From: Mageeibacillus sp. UBA5442
Lineage (GTDB): Bacteria > Bacillota > Clostridia > Saccharofermentanales > DTU023
Length of the DNA stretch: 6,137 nucleotides
Assembly (NCBI GenBank): GCA_002427475.1
Contig: DIRG01000032.1
Coordinates: 4,743-10,879, forward strand
Direction: 5' to 3'
A program made the position numbers and the translations under genes. The stretch's first letter is position 1; each line of letters opens with the position of its first letter. Shown here one piece after another: positions 1-5,413 of the stretch. The notes beneath the pieces were generated by a model that had not been told where the DNA came from, did not search any database, and was given only the letters and a program-made list of their open reading frames with translations.

Positions 1-208
1 ATTCCATACGACTTTGTTGTGACAGCTCATCTTTTCTTTTAAAGTCAACATAGCGTATCTTGCCTTGGTTCAAAGCATGCTCACGTAAGTTACTAACAGC
101 TTCTAAGCCTGCATCCACGTCATTCCTATTGGGCCTTACAAACTCCATACCATGCCTGTTTATGGTTACAGGTGGTTTGATGATAACTCCTTCGAATGGC
201 TGATCCAT
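1..208 (-). CDS. Partial unrecognised protein, N-terminal 69 codons (runs off left edge)
   Basis: An open frame on the minus strand starts at an ATG (208-206) and stays open for 69 codons to the window edge; an in-frame TGA lies eleven codons upstream of the ATG. The peptide begins MDQPFEGVIIKPP and is soluble-looking, with a mixed charged composition (VRPNRNDVD, then a Lys/Arg-rich stretch VDFKRKDE). No signal peptide or membrane segment is visible, and I do not recognise a family. No good Shine-Dalgarno lies close to the ATG, so the true start could be the internal ATG at codon 21, or this could be a decayed remnant. It would be divergent from the gene at 401. The plausible amino-acid composition and lack of stops are the only support. 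Confidence 0.35.
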   Translation of the reverse strand, partial: MDQPFEGVIIKPPVTINRHGMEFVRPNRNDVDAGLEAVSNLREHALNQGKIRYVDFKRKDELSQQSRME

Positions 209-253
209 ACAGGGTGGTATACTAGCCTTGAAGGCAGCTCAGTTTTTTACATG

Positions 254-279
254 CCCAAAATTTGGGTTGGTGCATCAAC
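254..279. promoter_or_regulatory. Two adjacent palindromes, possible operator
   Basis: Two overlapping dyads lie here. One is cccaaa-a-tttggg (254-266), perfect with a single-base centre. The other is gttggtgcatcaac (266-279), in which six of seven pairs are Watson-Crick and one is G/T. They lie just upstream of the TATAAT box at 293-298, between a minus-strand frame and the plus-strand gene at 401, where a repressor or activator site would be expected. The role as a protein-binding site is inferred; short dyads also arise by chance in AT-rich DNA. Confidence 0.3.
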
Positions 280-298
280 TGCAACATATCTTTATAAT
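267..298 (+). promoter_or_regulatory. Possible promoter for the gene at 401
   Basis: A perfect TATAAT hexamer lies at 293-298, about 100 nt upstream of the ATG at 401. The best -35 match, ttggtg at 267-272, gives a 20-nt spacer, longer than the usual 17, and it overlaps the palindrome at 266-279. A promoter relying on an activator, or repressed by occupancy of the dyad, would fit. The -10 box is convincing, the -35 is weak. Confidence 0.35.
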
Positions 299-325
299 TT
301 CACTTTTAATGGTATGTAACTTTAA

Positions 326-350
326 AGGGACTGCTTTGTAGGCAGTCCCT
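326..350 (+). other. Leader hairpin, perfect 9-bp stem
   Basis: The arms agggactgc (326-334) and gcagtccct (342-350) pair perfectly around the 7-nt loop tttgtag. If transcription starts near 305 from the TATAAT at 293-298, this stem lies in the 5' leader of the gene at 401, about 50 nt before its start codon. No U-run follows on the plus strand. On the minus strand only three U residues follow, so it is not a convincing intrinsic terminator in either direction. It could be an RNA-stabilising or regulatory stem, or a remnant of an older terminator. Confidence 0.45.
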
Positions 351-385
351 ATGGCAGTACTAATAAACACTGTAATCCTTAACGA

Positions 386-391
386 GAGGTG
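386..391 (+). promoter_or_regulatory. Ribosome binding site that fixes the start at 401
   Basis: GAGGTG matches the anti-Shine-Dalgarno sequence and leaves nine nucleotides before the ATG at 401. The in-frame GTG at 389-391 lies inside this site, so it cannot be the start codon served by it. This argues for ATG 401 over the four-codon longer reading. Confidence 0.75.
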
Positions 392-400
392 AGGGGGAAA

Positions 401-937
401 ATGAGCACCACTAATGTATCTCGTAAACGAACAATAAAAGTAATTGCATTTGCTGTGTTCTTACTTACTATCGCTGTTTTTCTCTATAAAAATATACCGC
501 GGCGTCCATCACCTCAGGAAGATTACACAGTATATTCTGAGTTCAAAAAAACAGTGACAAAAAACAAGGACATGCTACTTCCTTCAGATGGCGTGCTTCC
601 CTTGGCTGAATACGACTACACAGTTTATTACATGTCCTGTTTTTCAAACGAGGTAGAGGGTTATGCGCTTTTCCTTAAGGATGACGACCACAAGAAGGCC
701 GCAGTATATTATGTTTCCTGCCGGCACAACACTTATAACGAAAATTATAGGAGCCGAGCGGACCTGCTAGTAAACGACAAAGAAGTTAGAATTGATGAGT
801 ATATACTCGTAAGCCATTACGCAACCCACTATTCGTTTAGTTCAGGAGATTACCGCTACTACGTAAGCTGTAGAGGCAATAATGACAACGTAGTCAAAGA
901 AGGTCTGAAGATCATAACGGATCTAGCTCGCGATTGA
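401..937 (+). CDS. Small membrane-anchored Tyr-rich protein with three YYxSC motifs, function unknown
   Basis: This 178-residue protein is of no family I recognise. The N-terminus is basic (R8, K9, R10, K13) and is followed by a hydrophobic segment at about residues 14-29 (VIAFAVFLLTIAVFLY). That suggests an uncleaved signal anchor with the rest outside the membrane; there is no lipobox cysteine. The outer part is rich in tyrosine (17 of about 145 residues). All three cysteines of the protein lie in the same motif: YYMSC (76-80), YYVSC (103-107) and YYVSC (153-157). The motifs sit at the ends of likely beta strands, suggesting a repeated strand unit. The start is set by GAGGTG at 386-391. The gene is more AT-rich than the cys genes downstream, and no clear terminator follows it, so it looks like an accessory single gene. 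Being a real gene is likely (RBS, membrane anchor); its function is open. Confidence 0.75.
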   Translation: MSTTNVSRKRTIKVIAFAVFLLTIAVFLYKNIPRRPSPQEDYTVYSEFKKTVTKNKDMLLPSDGVLPLAEYDYTVYYMSCFSNEVEGYALFLKDDDHKKAAVYYVSCRHNTYNENYRSRADLLVNDKEVRIDEYILVSHYATHYSFSSGDYRYYVSCRGNNDNVVKEGLKIITDLARD

Positions 938-1137
938 CATTGCTGTTCACAACATCTTGCTTTGAATCGATATCTTTAATCGATGCCTCTAAATTCGCAC
1001 AAACCCAAAACTCTGAGACGTACTCTCTCAAACTCTTTGCCAAGAATGATCAAGTAATATTTGTATCAAATAACAAGTCATAAAGACAGCTTCTCGTATA
1101 GAATCTTCTCTAGAAACGGAAGCAAGGAGTAGTTTTT
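938..1137. other. Non-coding stretch before cysK
   Basis: This is an AT-rich intergenic region of 200 nt. A small dyad is visible (atcgat at 966-971 and 979-984 around a 7-nt loop) with no U-run, so there is no clear terminator for the preceding gene. Its right half holds the inverted repeat at 1058-1072 and the cysK ribosome binding site. I see no T-box, S-box or other recognisable riboswitch, and no tRNA. Confidence 0.6.
1058..1072. promoter_or_regulatory. Operator-like inverted repeat upstream of cysK
   Basis: The arms TATTTG (1058-1063) and CAAATA (1067-1072) form a perfect 6-bp dyad with a 3-bp centre (tat), 65 nt before the cysK start codon. A weak promoter could overlap it: TTGCCA at 1037-1042 with TTGTAT at 1061-1066, an 18-nt spacer. 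Cysteine synthesis operons in Bacillota are often controlled by a repressor or a LysR-type activator binding such sites. The regulator here is unknown and the role is inferred from position and symmetry. Confidence 0.4.
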
Positions 1138-2079
1138 ATGGAGAAAATTAATTATATATCATCGTTCGAAGAACTGGTCAACAATACCCCTCTTTATCAT
1201 CCCAAGCGCTGGTTGCAGAAGAAGGGCTTCCCCGAAGCAAAACTGTTTGTGAAGCTCGAATCCTTCAACCCCAGTGGCTCAGTCAAAGACAGAGCTGCTC
1301 TCGGAATGATACTTGATCTAGAGGAAAGAGGGCTTCTAAAAGCCGGAGGCACCATCATCGAGTCTACCTCCGGCAATACAGGCATCGGTGCAGCGGCTAT
1401 TGCTGCAGCTCGAGGATATCGAGCAATTTTCACTTTGCCCGACTCTATGACCGTGGAGAGGCGCAATCTCTTAAAAGCTTACGGCGCCGAATTGGTTCTT
1501 ACCCCCGGTGCGGATGGCATGAAGGGCGCTATCAGCAAAGCCCAGAGCCTGCTGGAAGAGATCCCTGGATCTGTGACGCTCGGTCAATTCGTCAATGAAG
1601 CCAATCCGAGATATCACGAAAAGACTACCGGAGCCGAAATCTGGCGCGACTGCCCGGAGATTGACGTCTTCGTCAGCGGCGTAGGTACGGGCGGCACCCT
1701 CACCGGTGTGGCGCGTGCGATCCGCAAACATAAGGACGCGCTGGAAGTAATCGCTGTTGAACCGGACACCTCCCCGGTCCTTTCCGGCGGGCCCGCCGGA
1801 AAGCATGGCATTCAGGGAATCGGGGCCGGTTTCATACCGGAAATATTGGATCTAGAGCAGGTGGATAAGGTTCTGCAGGTAAAGCAAGCTGCCGCTGGCG
1901 AGGCGACACGTGATTTCGCGCAGAGCGAAGGGCTCTTGCTGGGCATTTCCAGCGGGGCAGCTCTGGCGGCGTGTTTCGATTTACTCCAAGATCCTGAGTA
2001 CGCTGGCAAGACTATCGTCACCGTTTTACCAGATTCAGGCGATCGCTATCTGTCAACGGGAGTTTTTGATCAAGAATAG
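1138..2079 (+). CDS. cysK: Cysteine synthase (O-acetylserine sulfhydrylase)
   Basis: This 313-residue PLP enzyme of the fold-type II family makes cysteine from O-acetylserine and sulfide in the cytoplasm. Visible hallmarks, in order, are: NPSGSVKDR with the Schiff-base lysine at K50; the substrate loop STSGNTG at 76-82; TTGAEIW at 163-169; the glycine-rich PLP-phosphate loop GTGGT at 183-187; GIQGIGAGFIP at 224-234; GISSGAA at 269-275 with the serine that contacts the PLP ring nitrogen; and a C-terminal LPDSGDRYLST. Length is normal for CysK/CysM, and every catalytic motif is intact. The start is set by AAGGAG at 1124-1129, eight nucleotides before ATG. It lies 13 nt upstream of the serine acetyltransferase gene, which supplies its substrate, so the two are surely one transcript. 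Choosing CysK over CysM is a preference, not proven; cystathionine beta-synthase is unlikely, since no regulatory domain is present. Confidence 0.93.
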   Translation: MEKINYISSFEELVNNTPLYHPKRWLQKKGFPEAKLFVKLESFNPSGSVKDRAALGMILDLEERGLLKAGGTIIESTSGNTGIGAAAIAAARGYRAIFTLPDSMTVERRNLLKAYGAELVLTPGADGMKGAISKAQSLLEEIPGSVTLGQFVNEANPRYHEKTTGAEIWRDCPEIDVFVSGVGTGGTLTGVARAIRKHKDALEVIAVEPDTSPVLSGGPAGKHGIQGIGAGFIPEILDLEQVDKVLQVKQAAAGEATRDFAQSEGLLLGISSGAALAACFDLLQDPEYAGKTIVTVLPDSGDRYLSTGVFDQE

Positions 2080-2080
2080 T

Positions 2081-2087
2081 AAGGAAG
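2081..2087 (+). promoter_or_regulatory. Ribosome binding site that fixes the cysE start
   Basis: AAGGAAG lies five nucleotides before the ATG at 2093. The same frame is open upstream to an ATG at 1910 inside cysK, but that extension has no homology to acetyltransferases. This site and the following MLDPSVIEE sequence show where the protein really begins. Confidence 0.75.
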
Positions 2088-2092
2088 TATAT

Positions 2093-3073
2093 ATGTTAGA
2101 TCCCTCAGTTATTGAAGAAATTAAAAAAGGTTTCCACAAGAACCGCCAAGAGAACCCCATTCTCTTGCAATCTGAACGCAGTATTCCGGAACTACAGGTC
2201 GTTATCGAAATAATGCGTTCCCTGCGCAGCGTGATTTTTCCCGGCTTTTACAGCAAGGAGATTAGTTTCTTTCGGCCGTTGAGCACGAATTTCTCGGCTA
2301 CTTTGAACCAAATCAACTGTGCGCTGACGGAGCAGATTGTTCTGGCTTTTCGCTCGGAAAACAGGGCGGATTATTCTGATGATGAGGGCATACGTAAGGC
2401 TTCTGCCATTAGTGCGAATTTCATGAAAAGGTTGCCGCGCATTCAGGAAAAGTTGCTCTTGGATATTGAGGCTATCTTTTTTGGCGATCCTGCCGCCAAG
2501 AGTAGAGCTGAGATCTTGATTTCTTACCCCAGCATTCAGTCAATTTTCATCTATCGCCTCGCCCATGAGCTGTGGGAGGCTGAAGTGCCCGTTTTGCCGC
2601 GCATGATGACTGAATACGCTCATCGGATTACAGGTATCGAGATTCATCCCGGTGCTCAAATTGGCGAATCATTCTTCATCGATCACGGCACCGGTGTTGT
2701 GATCGGCGAGACTGCGGTGATCGGGAAACACGTGAAGATCTATCAGGGCGTTACGCTTGGAGCAAGATCTTTGAGCGATGGCAGAAAATTGGCTAATATT
2801 AAGAGACATCCTACGATTGAGGACTATGTCACTTTATACGCTAACAGTACAGTTCTCGGAGGTGATACCGTGATCGGCGCTCATTCGGTTATTGGAGGCG
2901 GTGCCTTTATAACTAAATCAATACCTCGTTGTACGAGCGTCATGGTGCGGGCCTCCGAATTGAGCATGAGACAGAATAGCGACTGCAAGAATGAAGACTG
3001 CGATCATAGTGTGCAATGGGATGGCTGCTACGAGGACTGCGACAGCGATTGTGTCATTAGCTCCGAGGATTGA
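2093..3073 (+). CDS. cysE: Serine O-acetyltransferase, EpsC-type, with Cys/Asp-rich C-terminal tail
   Basis: This 326-residue enzyme transfers acetyl from acetyl-CoA to serine, giving the O-acetylserine used by the upstream cysK product. Residues 1-175 form the helical N-terminal region of the long EpsC-like branch seen in many anaerobes. Residues about 180-285 form the left-handed beta-helix with hexapeptide repeats. Active-site motifs are present: ITGIEIHPGA (179-188), where Glu183 takes the place of the Asp of E. coli CysE, as is usual in this branch; IDHGTGVVIGE (196-206) with catalytic His198; and KRHPTIED (237-244) with His239. The region after the helix is unusual. Residues 295-326 carry five cysteines (298, 303, 312, 316, 320) among many Asp and Glu, resembling a metal- or redox-binding peptide. 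The protein ends in SSED, without the terminal Ile with which classical CysE docks into CysK. The enzymatic call is firm; the tail's role is unknown. Confidence 0.92.
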   Translation: MLDPSVIEEIKKGFHKNRQENPILLQSERSIPELQVVIEIMRSLRSVIFPGFYSKEISFFRPLSTNFSATLNQINCALTEQIVLAFRSENRADYSDDEGIRKASAISANFMKRLPRIQEKLLLDIEAIFFGDPAAKSRAEILISYPSIQSIFIYRLAHELWEAEVPVLPRMMTEYAHRITGIEIHPGAQIGESFFIDHGTGVVIGETAVIGKHVKIYQGVTLGARSLSDGRKLANIKRHPTIEDYVTLYANSTVLGGDTVIGAHSVIGGGAFITKSIPRCTSVMVRASELSMRQNSDCKNEDCDHSVQWDGCYEDCDSDCVISSED

Positions 3074-3090
3074 CCGGTATTGACTGCTAG

Positions 3091-3121
3091 GTTGATTTTC
3101 GTGCCAGGCACGAATTTGAAC
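3091..3121. repeat. 31-bp palindromic element, copy 1
   Basis: The left arm gttgattttcgtgcc (3091-3105) and right arm ggcacgaatttgaac (3107-3121) are separated by one base. The inner 8 bp on each side (3098-3114) pair perfectly, as do the outermost three. It matches 27 of 31 positions of the element at 5397-5427. It lies in the 70-nt gap between cysE and the Memo-AMMECR1 gene, ending ten bases before that gene's ribosome binding site. As RNA it would form a strong stem and could attenuate readthrough or protect an mRNA end. It looks like a dispersed REP-type repeat; the mobilising enzyme, if any, is not in the window. Confidence 0.7.
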
Positions 3122-3143
3122 TTGGCACAGAAAGGAACGGTAT

Positions 3144-4538
3144 ATGATTCTAAAAGCATACGTACTTCCACATCCACCGATCATTTTGCCTGAAGTGGGC
3201 AGAGGCGAAGAAGAGAAAGTAGCGAAGACATCCGCTGCCTATCACAGAGCAGCGCAGGAAATCGCCGCGCTTGCACCCGAAAGCATTATTATCTGCAGCT
3301 CGCACGCTCCCCTGCTGCGATCAGCCTTTTACGTCGCCAATGCTCCTCACGCTGAAGGCGATATGCGCGCCTTCGGGATCAACTCTGTCCGAGAGGAAGT
3401 CGAATATGACCAGAAGCTGGTGGAGAGGTTAAAGATTGTCAGCTCCGAGCGCAACATTCCGCTGGAATATACTCATGTGGAAGCTCGCGTATTAGATCAC
3501 GGCACCCTGCTGCCGCTAGCATTCATCCATCAATATTATCGCGATTTTAAGCTCTTACGTCTGGGGATATCGCTCCTCAAGCCTAAGGCCCACTATGACT
3601 TTGGCCGAGCAGTTGCGGAGGCAGTCAACCGTTCCAACAAGCGTACCGTTTTCATTGCCTCCGGTGACCTCTCCCATGTTTTAAAAGCCGACGGCCCTTA
3701 CGGTTATCGTGCAGAGGGACCAAGGTTGGATCAAAAACTGACGGATATTTTCGCCAGCGGCGAGCTGGAACGCTTACTGGAGCTTGACCCGGATCTGGTT
3801 GAAGGCGCTCAGGAATGCGGGCTGCGCACCTTCCAAGTTATGGCTGGAGCCTTGTCCGAGACGGATTTTGATTCTGAGCTGTATTCCTATGAAGGAACCT
3901 TCGGTGTCGGCTACGCGATAGCCGCTTTCACGCCGCAGCAGGAGCTCGAGGAAGCGGAGAAACGTGAAGAGCAGGAGGACCGGGGCAAGAAGAGAGGCGC
4001 AGGAAAAGCAGATAAGGGAACTAATAATCCTTACCTAAAACTCGCACAAGATAGCGTGGAATTTTTCGTTCGAGAAGGGGAAACTATGCCCACTCCCAAC
4101 GACTTGCCACGAGAGCTAGTGGAGCAGCGAAGCGGTGCCTTCGTTACGCTACATAAAGACGGCAATCTACGCGGCTGTATCGGCACCATTGAAGCCTGTC
4201 GAGAAAATGTCGCAGAGGAGATTATCCATAATGCTGTTTCCGCAGCCAAATATGATCCGCGCTTTCCTTCCGTACAGCCTTCTGAGCTGGACAAGCTCGA
4301 GTATAGCGTGGATATCTTAGGTGAAAAAGAGACGGTAGATTCTCGAGACGAGCTTGACCCGGAACGCTACGGAGTTATTGTCAGCTCCGGGCAGCGTCGC
4401 GGACTACTCTTGCCTCGTCTGGAGGGTATTGACACAGTAGAGGATCAGCTTGCCATTGCCTTGATCAAGGCGGGGATTAATCCGGATAAAGATTACAAGA
4501 TTGAACGTTTCGAGGTGAAGCGACATGAGCGCCAATAG
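3144..4538 (+). CDS. Memo-like / AMMECR1 fusion protein (AmmeMemoRadiSam system)
   Basis: This 464-residue protein has two domains. Residues 1-262 resemble Memo and the class III extradiol dioxygenase (LigB) superfamily. Candidate metal or active-site residues are H10 in LPHPP, H54 in CSSHAP, H119 in LDHGTLLPL, H178 in ASGDLSH (172-178) and E250 in SYEGTFGVGY. Residues about 263-293 are a charged linker, first Glu-rich and then Lys/Gly-rich. Residues 294-464 are an AMMECR1 domain, opening with NNPYLKLA and carrying the invariant LRGCIGT (343-349). Memo and AMMECR1 are often separate genes beside a radical SAM gene; fused forms also occur. The protein is cytoplasmic and its biochemical role is unsettled. 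The start is set by AAAGGAA at 3131-3137. Its last 14 nt overlap the radical SAM gene, implying translational coupling. Domain calls are firm, the function unknown. Confidence 0.9.
   Translation: MILKAYVLPHPPIILPEVGRGEEEKVAKTSAAYHRAAQEIAALAPESIIICSSHAPLLRSAFYVANAPHAEGDMRAFGINSVREEVEYDQKLVERLKIVSSERNIPLEYTHVEARVLDHGTLLPLAFIHQYYRDFKLLRLGISLLKPKAHYDFGRAVAEAVNRSNKRTVFIASGDLSHVLKADGPYGYRAEGPRLDQKLTDIFASGELERLLELDPDLVEGAQECGLRTFQVMAGALSETDFDSELYSYEGTFGVGYAIAAFTPQQELEEAEKREEQEDRGKKRGAGKADKGTNNPYLKLAQDSVEFFVREGETMPTPNDLPRELVEQRSGAFVTLHKDGNLRGCIGTIEACRENVAEEIIHNAVSAAKYDPRFPSVQPSELDKLEYSVDILGEKETVDSRDELDPERYGVIVSSGQRRGLLLPRLEGIDTVEDQLAIALIKAGINPDKDYKIERFEVKRHERQ
4512..4517 (+). promoter_or_regulatory. 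Ribosome binding site inside the upstream gene
   Basis: GAGGTG lies within the final codons of the Memo-AMMECR1 gene, seven nucleotides before the ATG at 4525. It decides the start of the radical SAM gene and shows that the 14-nt overlap is a designed re-initiation site for coupled translation rather than a chance reading. Confidence 0.75.
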
Positions 4539-5376
4539 TCCCGCAGCTCAACTGCAGATTGTCTGCCCAGTTTGCACAAGGCATTGCCGACTAAAAGAGG
4601 GAGACATAGGTTTTTGTTGCGCTCGCCAGGCCAAAAACGGCGAGGTAATCTCCATCAGCTACAACCGCATCACGGCCTTCGCCTTGGACCCGATTGAAAA
4701 GAAGCCGCTCAGTTTTTTCCGTCCCGGCGAGAAAATCCTCTCCGTCGGAAGTTTTGGCTGCAATATGAATTGCTATTTCTGTCAAAACTATGACATTGCC
4801 CGAGCAAAGCCTGATTCTATCCCCACACGTTATATTGCCCCCATTGAGTTGGTGGGTTTGGCTCTGTCGATGAAAGATGAAGGTAACTGCGGTATCGCCT
4901 TCACCTACAACGAACCCTTGGTTTCTTATGAGTACGTAAGAGATACTGCAGAGATCGCCCGCGAGCAAGGTCTGGAAACTGTTGTCGTAACGAACGGACA
5001 ACTCACAACAAGATTTCTAGAGGAACTCCTACCTCTAATCACCGCTTGGAACATCGATCTGAAAGCATTCTCAGAACAAGCTTATCGGAGGCTGGGTGGG
5101 GATTTAGAAACTACTAAGGAGACTATCAGGCGCGCGGCTGCTCACGCACACGTGGAAGTCACCACCTTGGTTGTCCCAGGCCTCTCGGACGATTCTAAAG
5201 AAATGGAAGCAGAAGCGAAATTCCTTGCCTCCATTGACCCACAACTGCCACTGCATCTTACGAGGTACTTCCCTCGCTATCGCTCCACCGAAAAAGCTAC
5301 CGACATCGCCTTATTGCACGAGCTAAGAGATATCGCCTCACAGCATCTGGATCGCGTGATTCTAGGAAATGTCTAA
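4525..5376 (+). CDS. amrS: AmmeMemoRadiSam radical SAM enzyme (AmrS type), short C-terminus
   Basis: This 283-residue radical SAM protein is related to the pyruvate formate-lyase activase group. The N-terminus has a likely metal-binding set, CPVCTRHC (14-21) and Cys31/Cys32, typical of the AmrS family. The 4Fe-4S/SAM motif is CNMNCYFC with C79, C83 and C86 (CX3CX2C). SAM-contact features follow: TYNEP (127-131), VVTNG (154-158), NIDLKAF (176-182) and a VPGLSDD segment. It should cleave SAM to a 5'-deoxyadenosyl radical; the substrate is unknown, and it is expected to work with the Memo/AMMECR1 protein encoded just upstream. The protein ends at LGNV, while from memory many AmrS proteins continue after this point with about 40-50 residues bearing a further cysteine module. 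The stop codon lies three bases before a repeat. Whether it is naturally short or truncated is open. Confidence 0.88.
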   Translation: MSANSPAAQLQIVCPVCTRHCRLKEGDIGFCCARQAKNGEVISISYNRITAFALDPIEKKPLSFFRPGEKILSVGSFGCNMNCYFCQNYDIARAKPDSIPTRYIAPIELVGLALSMKDEGNCGIAFTYNEPLVSYEYVRDTAEIAREQGLETVVVTNGQLTTRFLEELLPLITAWNIDLKAFSEQAYRRLGGDLETTKETIRRAAAHAHVEVTTLVVPGLSDDSKEMEAEAKFLASIDPQLPLHLTRYFPRYRSTEKATDIALLHELRDIASQHLDRVILGNV

Positions 5377-5379
5377 GAA

Positions 5380-5413
5380 GTTCATTTTTGTGCCAGGTTC
5401 ATTTTTGTGCCAG
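5380..5413 (+). repeat. 17-bp tandem direct repeat
   Basis: The unit gttcatttttgtgccag occurs twice head to tail with no mismatch (5380-5396 and 5397-5413). The second unit is also the left half of the palindromic element at 5397-5427, so the arrangement reads as a lone half-element followed by a full element. It starts three bases after the radical SAM stop codon. Confidence 0.85.

Noticed and set aside
326..350. Leader hairpin as an intrinsic terminator
   Set aside because: The plus strand continues atggcagtac with no U-run, and the minus strand has only three U residues.
389..400. GTG at 389 as an earlier start of the 401-937 gene
   Set aside because: It lies inside the GAGGTG ribosome binding site and has no site of its own; ATG 401 has correct spacing.
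938..1137. Cysteine T-box or SAM riboswitch upstream of cysK
   Set aside because: I found no T-box core sequence, no antiterminator/terminator pair and no SAM-I-like pairing pattern; only a short dyad suited to a DNA-binding protein is visible.
1197..2021. Several minus-strand open frames inside cysK
   Set aside because: They lie opposite a fully conserved gene, have unnatural compositions (Ala, Ser and Pro runs) and no ribosome binding sites; they reflect the codon use of cysK.
1910..2092. Longer serine acetyltransferase starting at ATG 1910
   Set aside because: The extra 61 residues are cysK read in another frame and show no acetyltransferase character; ATG 2093 has AAGGAAG five bases upstream.
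2918..3184. Minus-strand 88-residue frame across the cysE end and the start of the Memo gene
   Set aside because: It is the complement of two recognised coding ends and a palindrome; no homology or start signals were seen.
4031..4320. Open frames on both strands within the AMMECR1 domain
   Set aside because: The region encodes a recognisable AMMECR1 domain with LRGCIGT in the main frame; the others are overlaps by chance.
4591..5001. 136-residue minus-strand frame opposite the radical SAM gene
   Set aside because: The plus strand carries the CX3CX2C motif and other family motifs here; the opposite frame has no recognisable features.
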